Positions 57,514-64,000 of a DNA stretch of 64,000 bases are shown one piece after another. Made by a program: the position numbers and the translations under genes. Under the pieces are notes generated by a model. It did no database searches, had not been told where the DNA came from, and saw nothing but the letters and a program-made list of their open reading frames with translations. Position 1 is the first letter of the stretch, and each line of letters opens with the position of its first letter. The DNA is from Streptomyces cellulosae (lineage in GTDB: Bacteria > Actinomycetota > Actinomycetes > Streptomycetales > Streptomycetaceae): positions 62,001-126,000 of the forward strand of contig BNBH01000011.1 of the NCBI GenBank assembly GCA_014655195.1, in the 5' to 3' direction.

Positions 57514-57789
57514 TCAGGGCTTCTCCTTCTGCTCCTCGCGGACCCGGGGGGCCTGGCGCGAGGACCAGGTGAACTTGTCCCCGCCCACCCAGCGGACCGT
57601 GTCGGGGTCGTCCAGGTCGTGCACCGTGATGCCGTACGCGGCGGCCGCCTGCAGCACGTCGGTGATGGACCTGGCCTCACCGACGACCTGTCCGTCGATC
57701 TCCACGATCCGGAACGGCGGGTCTCCCGGCTGCACCCCGAGCACCGTGATCCGCGGCTGTGACATGTACGGACTCGCGCTTTCGGTCAT
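57514..57789 (-). CDS. Conserved small hypothetical protein (91 aa)
   Basis: A 91-residue protein: MTESASPYMSQPRITVLGVQ, then PPFRIVEIDGQVVGEARSIT and VLQAAAAYGITVHDLDDPDTVRWVG. The beta-strand/helix pattern suggests a small alpha/beta domain. I recognise no characterised family. It lies alone between the VanZ gene and an SDR gene on the same strand. An internal ATG (MSQP) nine codons in is an alternative start. Confidence 0.75.
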   Translation of the reverse strand: MTESASPYMSQPRITVLGVQPGDPPFRIVEIDGQVVGEARSITDVLQAAAAYGITVHDLDDPDTVRWVGGDKFTWSSRQAPRVREEQKEKP

Positions 57790-57851
57790 GCATCGAGAGT
57801 AGACCCAAACGGCATGATCACGGCTTCCCGGACATGACCACCCGAGGTCGC

Positions 57852-58661
57852 TCAGGGGCGGCGCCACTCGTGGCTGGTCAGGTGGGATCCTGCCTGCGGT
57901 CCCATGCGGAGCATCCCGCCGTCCACGCTCCACGAGGCGCCGGTGACGTACGAGGCGTCGGGGCCGGCGAGGAAGGCGATCACCGCGGCGACCTCCCGGG
58001 CGTCGCCGGGGCGGCCGAGGGGGATGCCGGGGCGGCTCTCGGTGTGCGGGTCGGTGTCCTCCTGGCCGGTCATCGGGGTGGCGATCTCGCCCGGCGCGAC
58101 CGCGTTCACCGTGATGCCGTGCTCGGCCAGCTCCAGCGCCATCACCTGGGTGAGCAGCCCGAGACCGCCCTTGGCCGCGCAGTACGGGGCGGCCCCCACG
58201 CGCGGCTGGTGCTCGTGCACCGAGGTCACGTTGACGATCCGGCCGCCGTCGCCCTGCCGGATCATGTGCCGCGCCGCCTTCTGCGAGCACAGGAACGGGC
58301 CGAGCAGGTCGACGTCGAGGACCTCGCGCACCTTCTCGGGCTCCAGGTCGAGGAAGGGCGTCATGGTGCCGGTGCCGGCGTTGTTGACCAGCACGTCGAC
58401 GCGTCCCAGCCGGTCGCCCAGCTCGTCCACCGTGTCGGCGGCGCCGGGCAGCTCGGTGAGGTCCAGGTGGGCGACCTCGGCGCGGCAGCCGTGCGCGCGC
58501 ACCTCCTCGGCGGTCTCCTCCGCGCCCTCGCGGTCGGTGAGATACGTGATCCCTACGTCCATGCCGGCGGCGGCGAGCCGTACGGCGGTGGCCCGGCCTA
58601 TGCCGGAGTCCGCGCCGGTGACCAGGGCGACCTTGCCGTTGACGGGGGTGGAGAGGGACAT
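57852..58661 (-). CDS. SDR-family oxidoreductase (glucose dehydrogenase-like)
   Basis: A 269-residue short-chain dehydrogenase. The cofactor motif TGADSGIGRA, NNAG (VNNAGTGTM), the catalytic Ser (VNVTSVHEH) and YCAAKGG are present, and the AVAPGEIATPM and YVTGASWSVDGGM ends match the YhdF/YghA and glucose-dehydrogenase group. It should reduce a ketone or oxidise a sugar or alcohol with NAD(P)H. GAGGAGG before ATG 58661 fixes the start; the longer frame is an antisense artefact of the PHP gene. Confidence 0.9.
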   Translation of the reverse strand: MSLSTPVNGKVALVTGADSGIGRATAVRLAAAGMDVGITYLTDREGAEETAEEVRAHGCRAEVAHLDLTELPGAADTVDELGDRLGRVDVLVNNAGTGTMTPFLDLEPEKVREVLDVDLLGPFLCSQKAARHMIRQGDGGRIVNVTSVHEHQPRVGAAPYCAAKGGLGLLTQVMALELAEHGITVNAVAPGEIATPMTGQEDTDPHTESRPGIPLGRPGDAREVAAVIAFLAGPDASYVTGASWSVDGGMLRMGPQAGSHLTSHEWRRP

Positions 58662-58787
58662 ACGGGCCTCCTCGTCGTCGGTGTCCGGGGTGCCGGGTCG
58701 CAGTACCCGTGGCGGCGCGCGCCAACCACCCCCGGCGCGGCGTGCGGCCCCGTACGCGCTGGGGAACCCTGGAGCGAGGAGGTGACC

Positions 58788-59873
58788 ATGGACCCCGTGG
58801 AGGCGCTGGAGGACATCGCGTTCCTGCTGGAGCGGTCGCTGGCCCCGACGTACCGGGTCAGGGCGTTCCGCACCGCGGCGCGCACGCTGGCGGAGCTGGG
58901 CCGGGACGAGGTGCGCGAGCGGGCGGCGGCCGGGACGCTGGAGCGGCTCAAGGGCGTGGGGCCGAAGACCGCGCAGGTGGCGCGGGAGGCGCTGGCCGGG
59001 GACGTGCCGGAGTATCTGCGGAAGCTGCGCGAGCAGGCGGAGGCGGAGTCCGCGGACCGGGCGGGCGGGGAGCTGCGGGCGCTGCTGCGCGGGGACTGCC
59101 ATCTGCATTCGGACTGGTCGGACGGGGGCAGCCCGATCGAGGAGATGGGCCGTACCGCCGCCGCGCTGGGCCACGAGTGGGCGGTGCTGACGGACCACTC
59201 CCCCCGGCTGACCGTGGCGCGCGGCCTGTCGGCGGAGCGGCTGCGGGAGCAGCTGGACGTGGTCGAGGAGCTGAACGGGACATGGGCGCCGTTCCGGCTG
59301 CTCACCGGCATCGAGTGCGACATCCTCGAGGACGGCTCCCTCGACCAGGAGCCGGAGCTGCTGGATCGGCTGGACGTGGTCGTGGTGTCCGTGCACTCCA
59401 AGCTGCGGATGGACGCCCGGTCGATGACCCGCCGGATGGTGGCGGCCGTGCGGAACCCGCACTCCGACATCCTCGGGCACTGCACCGGCCGGCTGATCAG
59501 CGGGCGCGGGCGGCCGGAGTCGGAGTTCGACGCGGACCAGGTGTTCGCGGCGTGCGCGGAGACCGGCACCGCCGTGGAGATCAACAGCCGGCCCGAGCGG
59601 CTCGACCCGCCCCGGCGGCTGCTGCGGCGGGCGGTGGACGCGGGGGTGCTGTTCTCCGTCGACACGGACGCGCACGCGCCCGGGCAGCTGGACTGGCAGA
59701 TCCTCGGGTGCGCCCGCGCCGAGGAGTGCGGGGTGCCGCCGGAGCGGGTGGTGACCACCTGGTCGCTGGAGGAGCTGCTCGCCTGGTCGCGGGAGCGCAG
59801 GACGCCCGCGGGCGTGGCGGGCCGACTCGGTGGTACCCGTACGGGTCCGCGAGGAGAGGAAGGACCTTCATGA
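58788..59873 (+). CDS. PHP-domain phosphoesterase with helix-hairpin-helix
   Basis: A 361-residue protein. The N-terminal part has a helix-hairpin-helix (LERLKGVGPKTAQVA) as in family X polymerases, and the C-terminal PHP domain starts at HLHSDWSDGG (His105), with LTDHS, GIECDIL, VSVHS, DILGHCTGR and DTDAHAP completing the metal sites. The polymerase palm is missing, so it resembles a PolX protein reduced to its DNA-binding and 3'-5' exonuclease/phosphoesterase parts. It may trim DNA ends. ATG 58788 has GAGGAGG; its stop overlaps the HAD gene start (ATGA). Confidence 0.88.
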   Translation: MDPVEALEDIAFLLERSLAPTYRVRAFRTAARTLAELGRDEVRERAAAGTLERLKGVGPKTAQVAREALAGDVPEYLRKLREQAEAESADRAGGELRALLRGDCHLHSDWSDGGSPIEEMGRTAAALGHEWAVLTDHSPRLTVARGLSAERLREQLDVVEELNGTWAPFRLLTGIECDILEDGSLDQEPELLDRLDVVVVSVHSKLRMDARSMTRRMVAAVRNPHSDILGHCTGRLISGRGRPESEFDADQVFAACAETGTAVEINSRPERLDPPRRLLRRAVDAGVLFSVDTDAHAPGQLDWQILGCARAEECGVPPERVVTTWSLEELLAWSRERRTPAGVAGRLGGTRTGPRGEEGPS

Positions 59874-60526
59874 CACGGGCGGCGGTCTTCGACGTCGACG
59901 GCACTCTGGCCGACACCAACCATCTGCACGTCACGGCCTGGTGGGAGGCGTTCCGGCAGGCCGGGCACCAGGTGCCCATGCACGCCGTCCACCGCGCCGT
60001 GGGACTGCCCTCCACCGATCTGATCGCGCATCTGCTGGGCGAGGACCGGGACACCTCGCGGGACGCGGAGCTGAGCGCGGCGCACAAGACGCTGTACGGG
60101 CAGTACTTCGACCGGCTGCCCGCCCTTCCCGACGCCGGGCGGCTCCTCGAGCGGCTGCACGACGGCGGCTGGACGGTGGTGCTCGCCACCTCGGCCGGCG
60201 GGGCGGAGCTGGACGCGCTGCGCCGCGCGATCGGCGCGGACCGGGCGATCTCCGCGACGGCGAGCGCCGACGACGTCGACGAGGGCAAGCCGGCGCCCGA
60301 GCCCGTCGAGCACGCGCTGGAGCTGGCCGGGGCGCCCGCCGAAAGCGCGGTGTTCGTGGGCGACACGGTGTGGGACATGCGGGCGGGGACGCGGGCCGGG
60401 GTGCGCTGCGTGGGCCTGCTGTGCGGCGGCATCCCGCGCGCCGACCTGACGGAGGCGGGCGCGGACGCGGTGTACGACGACCCGGCGCACCTGCTGGCGT
60501 CGCTGGCCAACTCTCCCCTCGCGTGA
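59870..60526 (+). CDS. HAD-family hydrolase
   Basis: A 218-residue HAD phosphatase with cap domain: FDVDGTLADT (Asp8, Asp10), the Thr/Ser motif VVLATSAGG, Lys in EGKPAPEP and GDTVWDMRAG with acidic metal residues. The layout fits the phosphoglycolate-phosphatase/beta-phosphoglucomutase group; it dephosphorylates a small cytoplasmic metabolite. It overlaps the PHP gene by four bases, so the two are coupled. AAGGA lies six bases before ATG 59870. Confidence 0.9.
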   Translation: MTRAAVFDVDGTLADTNHLHVTAWWEAFRQAGHQVPMHAVHRAVGLPSTDLIAHLLGEDRDTSRDAELSAAHKTLYGQYFDRLPALPDAGRLLERLHDGGWTVVLATSAGGAELDALRRAIGADRAISATASADDVDEGKPAPEPVEHALELAGAPAESAVFVGDTVWDMRAGTRAGVRCVGLLCGGIPRADLTEAGADAVYDDPAHLLASLANSPLA

Positions 60527-60572
60527 GATTCCGCATGCTTGCCCACCGGTCCGGCAGGGAAACCGCAGGCCC

Positions 60573-61781
60573 ATGACGCGGGTGATCGACGGGACGGGAA
60601 GCGACAGAGCGACGTCGGGGCGGCTGGCCCGGGCCGTGGACGCGGTGCGCTGGGAGGCGAACTCGGTGGGCCGGGCGGCGCGGGCCGTCGTGCGCGGGCC
60701 GGGGCGGGAGAGGGACCTGCTGGTCCAGTCGCTGAAGGCGGCGCTGGCGGCGCTGCTGGCCTGGCTGGTGGCGCAGGTGTGGCTCGGCGACCCGATGGCG
60801 CTGATGGCGCCGTGGGTCGCGCTGGTGCTGGTGCAGGCCACCGTGTACAGCTCGCTGGTGACGGGGGCGCGGCAGTTCGCCGCGATCTGCATCGGCGCCC
60901 TGGTGGCATCGGGCGCGCAGGCGGTCACCGACGACAACACGGGCGCGCTCGCCCTGTCCGTACCGGTGCTGGTGCTGCTGTCGAACTGGCGGCGCTTCGG
61001 CGACCAGGGCATCTACGCGGCGACCACGGCCGTCTTCACCATCGCCTCGGGCACGGTGAGCGTGGAGGCGGTGGGGCACCGGCTGGGGCAGGCGGCGCTC
61101 GGCGCGGTCATCGGCGTCGCGGTGAACGCGTTGGTCCTGCCGCCGGTGCATCTGCGGGACGTACGGGAGAACCTGGCGGCGCTGGCCCGGGAGGCGGGCG
61201 AGGTGCTGAGCGCCGTCGCGGAGGACCTGCGCGAGGGCGAGTGGGACGCGCAGACGGCGGTCGGCCGGCTGAACACGGCGAAGCGGCTCCAGGACCGGCT
61301 GGACGCGCTGCGCTCGGCGCGCGGCTGGAGCAGGGAGAGCCTGCTGCTGACGTCCGGGTGGCTGCGCAAGCTGCACCGGGCGCCGACGGAGGCGCTGCCG
61401 TCGGAGGACGAGGACGAGCGGCTCGGCCGGATCACCGGCCACGTCATGGCCCTGACCCGCAGCCTGGCCGTCGCGGCGGACGAGGAGCGCTCCGCCGCCG
61501 CGCCCGACCCGGAGGTGCTGCGCTCCTACGGGAAGCTGCTGGAGCTGCTCGGGGACAGCTGCCGTGCGGAGGCGGACCGGCTGCTGGGTGAGGAGGAGCC
61601 CGGTGACCCGCTGCTGGACGAGCGGACCGGCGCGGCGATGCGGGAGCTGCACATCTCGCTCCAGGAGGGCCTGACCCAGGAGGCGGTACAGGGCGCGGCC
61701 CGGACGGCGGTGCTGGGCACGCTGGTGCTCCAGGCGGAGAACCTGTGGGCCGACCTGAACCCGGAGGCGCGGGGCCGCTGA
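60573..61781 (+). CDS. FUSC-family membrane transporter
   Basis: A 402-residue membrane protein. The first 170 residues hold several membrane helices (ALLAWLVAQVWLGDPMALMAPWVALVLVQATVYSSLV, FAAICIGALVASGAQAV, ALGAVIGVAVNALVLPPV), followed by a long helical cytoplasmic part with HLRDVRENLAALAREAGEVL and a C-terminal coiled region. This fits the FUSC/aromatic acid exporter family (AaeB/YccS-like), which exports aromatic acids or other small molecules. ATG 60573 gives the family start. It follows the HAD gene by 46 bases. Confidence 0.85.
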   Translation: MTRVIDGTGSDRATSGRLARAVDAVRWEANSVGRAARAVVRGPGRERDLLVQSLKAALAALLAWLVAQVWLGDPMALMAPWVALVLVQATVYSSLVTGARQFAAICIGALVASGAQAVTDDNTGALALSVPVLVLLSNWRRFGDQGIYAATTAVFTIASGTVSVEAVGHRLGQAALGAVIGVAVNALVLPPVHLRDVRENLAALAREAGEVLSAVAEDLREGEWDAQTAVGRLNTAKRLQDRLDALRSARGWSRESLLLTSGWLRKLHRAPTEALPSEDEDERLGRITGHVMALTRSLAVAADEERSAAAPDPEVLRSYGKLLELLGDSCRAEADRLLGEEEPGDPLLDERTGAAMRELHISLQEGLTQEAVQGAARTAVLGTLVLQAENLWADLNPEARGR

Positions 61782-61845
61782 CCGGCGCGGCCGGGTGGTG
61801 ACACACGTCACCGCTCGATACGGCCGCGGGCGGAACACAGCGAGG

Positions 61846-62027
61846 CTGTTGCCCGTTGAACAGACCGTGGGTGCGGATGGGACAGTGTCCCCGGGCCTCA
61901 CCATCCGCCCACAGGGACGATCGTTCGGCTGAAGCCCTGTGGTGCCTTTCGCCGAGAGGCGACCGCCATGCGCACCCACCTGTTTGCCGCCCCGGCCGTG
62001 ATTCCCCCGTCACGGCCGGGGCTCTTT
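61846..62027 (+). ncRNA. Structured leader RNA ending in an intrinsic terminator
   Basis: This segment can fold in mutually exclusive ways. AACAG...GTGGGTGCG (61859-61875) can pair with CGCACCCACCTGTT (61971-61984), closing a large domain, or its second half can pair locally with CCATCCGCCCAC (61901-61912). AACAG can also pair with CTGTT at 61846-61850. Inside are CCACAGGG/CCCTGTGG (61909-61942) and TCGCC-GAGA-GGCGA with a GNRA loop (61949-61962). The RNA ends at a terminator with a T run. It may be a riboswitch or attenuator for the epimerase gene, or a free small RNA. No known class was recognised. Confidence 0.5.
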
Positions 62028-62096
62028 TTCGTGCCCGCGCACGGGGTACCCGGACCGCTCCGCGGAAGCAGTGCGGCCGGAGGGAGCGGAACGTGA
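61968..62096 (+). CDS. Possible leader peptide ORF (42 aa)
   Basis: ATG 61968 starts a frame MRTHLFAAPAVIPPSRPGLF... that ends at a TGA overlapping the epimerase GTG start by three bases. GAGAGG lies eight bases upstream. The terminator hairpin (61990-62021) lies inside it, so translation would block the hairpin: the arrangement of an attenuator or a translationally coupled leader. Codon bias is not strong enough to prove it is a gene. Confidence 0.35.
   Translation: MRTHLFAAPAVIPPSRPGLFFVPAHGVPGPLRGSSAAGGSGT
61990..62027 (+). terminator. Intrinsic terminator with T run
   Basis: CCCCGGCCGTGA and TCACGGCCGGGG form perfect 12-bp arms with an 8-base loop, followed by CTCTTTTTC. A true U-run terminator is unusual in this high-GC sequence. 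It lies about 70 bases before the epimerase start. Confidence 0.88.
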
Positions 62097-63124
62097 GCAG
62101 CGCAGCGGGACTCAGGGTCGTCGTCACGGGCGCCACCGGGAACGTCGGGACCAGCGTGGTGCGGGCCCTCGTGGAGGAACCCGAGGTGGGTTCCGTACGG
62201 GGGCTGGCGCGGCGGATTCCCGACTGGTCTCCGCCGAAGACGGAGTGGGCGGCGGTGGATCTGGCCTCGGACCGGTTCGACCTGGTGCGGGAGTTCGCCG
62301 GCGCCGACGCGGTGATCCATCTGGCCTGGGCGTTCCAGCCCACGCACGACCCGGCGACCACTTGGCGCAGCAACGTGCTCGGCAGCATGCGGGTGTTCGA
62401 CGCGGTGGCCCGGGCGGAGGTGCCGACGCTGGTGCACGCCTCGTCGGTGGGGGCGTACTCCCCCGGCCCCAAGGACCACGCGGTGGACGAGTCGTGGCCG
62501 ACGCACGGCTGGCCGGACGCCGCGTACTGCCGCGAGAAGGCGTATCTGGAGCGGGCCCTGGACATCGTGGAGCGCGACCGGCCCGCGCTTCGGGTGGTGC
62601 GGATGCGGCCCGCGTTCCTCTTCAAGCGCGAGTCGGCGAGCGAGCAGCGGCGCATCTTCGGCGGGCGCCACCTGCCGGGGCAGCTGGCGCGCCCCGACCT
62701 GCTGCCGTTCCTGCCGGACATCCCCGGCCTTCGGATGCAGGTGCTGCACACGGACGACGCGGCGCAGGCGTACCGGCTGGCGGTGCTGTCCGCGGAGGCG
62801 CGGGGCCCGTACAACCTGGCGGCGGAGCCGACGGTGGACGTGGATCTGCTGGGCGAGATGTTCGGGACGCGCCGGGTGCGGCTGCCGCGCGCGGCGGCCC
62901 GGTCGGCGGTCGCGGCGGCGTGGGGACTCCGGCTGCTGCCGGCCTCCCCGCATCTGTTCGACGCGGTGCTGCGGCTGCCGCTGATGGACTGCACGCGGGC
63001 GCGGGTGGAGCTCGGCTGGCGGCCGACGCGCGCGGCGACGCAGGTGGTGGAGGAGTTCCTGCTGGGCATGCGGCAGGGCGCCGGGGAGAGCACGGCGCCA
63101 CTGCACGGCAGCGCCGTCGGCTGA
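62093..63124 (+). CDS. NAD-dependent epimerase/dehydratase family protein
   Basis: A 343-residue extended SDR. The nucleotide motif TGATGNVG (residues 12-19), HASSVGAYSP and the catalytic pair Tyr145 and Lys149 (YCREK) are present, with RMRPAFLFKRES and VLHTDDAAQAYRLAV as substrate-side features. The layout fits the NAD-dependent epimerase/dehydratase family of unknown sugar or lipid substrate. GTG 62093 overlaps a short leader ORF; GGAGGGAGCGGA lies just upstream. A structured RNA with terminator precedes it, suggesting attenuation. Confidence 0.88.
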   Translation: MSSAAGLRVVVTGATGNVGTSVVRALVEEPEVGSVRGLARRIPDWSPPKTEWAAVDLASDRFDLVREFAGADAVIHLAWAFQPTHDPATTWRSNVLGSMRVFDAVARAEVPTLVHASSVGAYSPGPKDHAVDESWPTHGWPDAAYCREKAYLERALDIVERDRPALRVVRMRPAFLFKRESASEQRRIFGGRHLPGQLARPDLLPFLPDIPGLRMQVLHTDDAAQAYRLAVLSAEARGPYNLAAEPTVDVDLLGEMFGTRRVRLPRAAARSAVAAAWGLRLLPASPHLFDAVLRLPLMDCTRARVELGWRPTRAATQVVEEFLLGMRQGAGESTAPLHGSAVG

Positions 63125-63129
63125 GGCGC

Positions 63130-63154
63130 GCTTGCGCGGGGCTGTGCGGGGTAC
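63130..63154 (+). promoter_or_regulatory. SigB-like promoter
   Basis: GCTT (63130-63133) and GGGTAC (63149-63154) are 15 bases apart, matching the GNNT-N14-16-GGGTAY pattern of Streptomyces stress sigma factors. It is 33 bases upstream of the small acidic protein gene. Confidence 0.45.
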
Positions 63155-63187
63155 CCGCGAGGGCCGTACGGATGAAGGGAGAGCGTC

Positions 63188-63460
63188 GTGACCGACCATC
63201 GCCTCGAAGGCCCCGGTGAGAACGGCGTGGGCGTCCCCCGGGACCTGCCCGACCAGCAGGCCGGCCCCGACGAGGACCCCTGGGAGGTCGCCCCGGCCGC
63301 GGCGGAGCGGGAGAGCGAGCGCAAGTCCGAGGAGTCGGACGGCCCGGACTCCGAGGAGGACGTCCCCGACACGGACGAGGCAGGCACGGGCCGCCAGGGC
63401 GCGCCCCATTCGGCGGCGTCCTACCCGGAGGCACCGGTACCGGACGAGTCGACGGGCTGA
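63188..63460 (+). CDS. Small acidic protein (90 aa)
   Basis: A 90-residue, disordered-looking, strongly acidic protein: MTDHRLEGPGENGVGVPRDL, PDEDPWEVAPAAAERESERK, SEESDGPDSEEDVPDTDEAG and the end PEAPVPDESTG. It has no membrane or signal region. Such proteins recur in streptomycetes; their function is unknown. A GAAGGGAGAG ribosome site precedes GTG 63188, and a SigB-like promoter suggests stress control. The 59-residue acidic protein at 33942 is similar in composition. Confidence 0.78.
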   Translation: MTDHRLEGPGENGVGVPRDLPDQQAGPDEDPWEVAPAAAERESERKSEESDGPDSEEDVPDTDEAGTGRQGAPHSAASYPEAPVPDESTG

Positions 63461-63774
63461 CGTCCGGGGCGCGCGCCAACTGGGTGCCGGTGCCACCGGG
63501 GCCGGTTCGGGGCGGCTGCCGCCCCGAACCCGCAGAGCGCCGGGTACCTCAGCCCGGTACGCGGTCCCCGGAGAGCCCGCGCCAGGCAGGCACCGGCACC
63601 GCCGGGCCCGGTTCGCAGGCGCGGGCCGGCCGCGCCGCGTCCGTTCGCGGCGGACGCCTGGCCGGAGCGGACCGCCACGCGTCTCCGCGCGCTTGCGGGG
63701 CCCGGGCGCCGGGCGGGGCGCTGCCGGGCCCGGTTCGGGGTGCGGGCGCCCCGAGGGAACACGCCGTCAGGCGC
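63461..63774. repeat. Decayed copies of the ROK gene 3' end
   Basis: The heptamer-bearing element CCGGTTCG of the ROK gene's last codons (63834) recurs at 63502, 63608 and 63730, about 104-122 bases apart. On the minus strand these give peptide shadows such as GGSRPEP..APAPSWR and PAWRGL.GDRVPG with a stop, matching the real end GGRRPEP..APAPAWREALRDRVPR. No other gene is seen in this gap. Confidence 0.7.
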
Positions 63775-64000
63775 TCAGCGCGGCACCCGGTCCCGGAGGG
63801 CCTCCCGCCAGGCCGGGGCCGGGGCCGTCGGGTCCGGTTCGGGGCGGCGGCCGCCCCTGTCGAAGAAGTCGGCCAGCGGCAGGATCGCCGCGCCGACCGT
63901 CACCGCGTCCGGGCCCAGCTTTCCGAGTTCGATCGTGACCCGTTCCGCCGGATGGCGCAGTGCGTACGAGAGGGCGTGGCGGCGGACCGCAGGCAGGAAG
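63775..64000 (-). CDS. ROK-family protein, C-terminal end (5' end outside window)
   Basis: The last 75 codons of a ROK-family (NagC/XylR-type regulator or sugar kinase) gene. The frame reads FLPAVRRHALSYALRHPAER, VTIELGKLGPDAVTVGAAIL, PLADFFDRGG and ends EALRDRVPR. The GPDAVTVGAA segment is typical of the ROK C-terminal helix. A start lies beyond base 64000. Whether it has an N-terminal DNA-binding domain cannot be seen. Decayed copies of this end lie just downstream. Confidence 0.75.
   Translation of the reverse strand, partial: FLPAVRRHALSYALRHPAERVTIELGKLGPDAVTVGAAILPLADFFDRGGRRPEPDPTAPAPAWREALRDRVPR

Noticed and set aside
61846..62027. Leader RNA as 6S RNA or a known riboswitch
   Set aside because: The closing stem with an internal open region recalls 6S RNA, but I could not match any conserved core; it is reported as an unclassified structured RNA.
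61968..62096. Leader peptide as a cysteine or amino-acid attenuator
   Set aside because: The peptide lacks a run of one regulatory amino acid, so a classical attenuator is not supported.

Overview
The window has very high GC, dense short-spaced genes, frequent GTG and TTG starts, and many families typical of filamentous actinobacteria: SpoIIE-type phosphatases, a Streptomyces subtilisin-type inhibitor, F420/deazaflavin-type and mycothiol-type enzymes, streptogrisin-like proteases and a CebR operator. It reads as a Streptomyces chromosome segment, probably an arm region rich in accessory genes (inference). No rRNA, tRNA, CRISPR array, insertion sequence or prophage was recognised.

Layout. 1-7.1 kb: end of an ABC exporter, a small LysR/zinc-ADH/SDR/SnoaL-like group (the SDR is frameshifted), and a TetR regulator divergent from a secreted beta-propeller. 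7.2-17 kb: a Tet(M)/Otr(A)-like ribosomal-protection GTPase, divergent from a seven-gene molybdenum hydroxylase operon (S, L and M subunits, MoxR ATPase, VWA protein, XdhC, CoxG). The large subunit carries AYRGAGR, so it is a form II CO-dehydrogenase-like enzyme of unknown substrate. 17-25 kb: phosphoesterase, CBS protein, two divergent SpoIIE phosphatases separated by a perfect 102-bp direct repeat, and a streptogrisin-like protease. 25.7-31.9 kb: a compact peptide-export system made of a 71-aa double-glycine precursor, an HlyD-type adaptor, a C39 peptidase/ABC exporter and a second ABC exporter with an unusual N-terminus. No modification enzyme is nearby. 31.9-39.4 kb: ArsR/SRPBCC pair, Ppx/GppA-like phosphatase, a haem-oxygenase-like diiron protein/methyltransferase/CDGSH operon, the SSI inhibitor and an FMN-dependent hydroxyacid oxidase. 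39.5-53 kb: a sigma-like/zinc-finger/ricin membrane protein, a Fic/RHH toxin-antitoxin pair, a CebR-box-controlled GH9 cellulase, two more SpoIIE phosphatases, a frameshifted aldo/keto reductase, and transporters. 53-64 kb: small redox, envelope and housekeeping genes, a structured leader RNA with an intrinsic terminator before an epimerase gene, and the 3' end of a ROK-family gene followed by decayed copies of its own tail.

The most system-like region is the peptide exporter at 25.7-31.9 kb: leader cleavage by C39, export by two ABC proteins plus an adaptor, and a strong hairpin after the precursor that would favour precursor mRNA over exporter mRNA. Two genes (SDR near 4006 and aldo/keto reductase near 47636) each need a single-base change to restore a full-length protein; these are either recent pseudogenes or assembly errors. 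Intergenic DNA is rich in long perfect hairpins at convergent gene ends and in short dispersed repeats. Starts were chosen from ribosome binding sites and family lengths; motifs were read by eye, with no database search.
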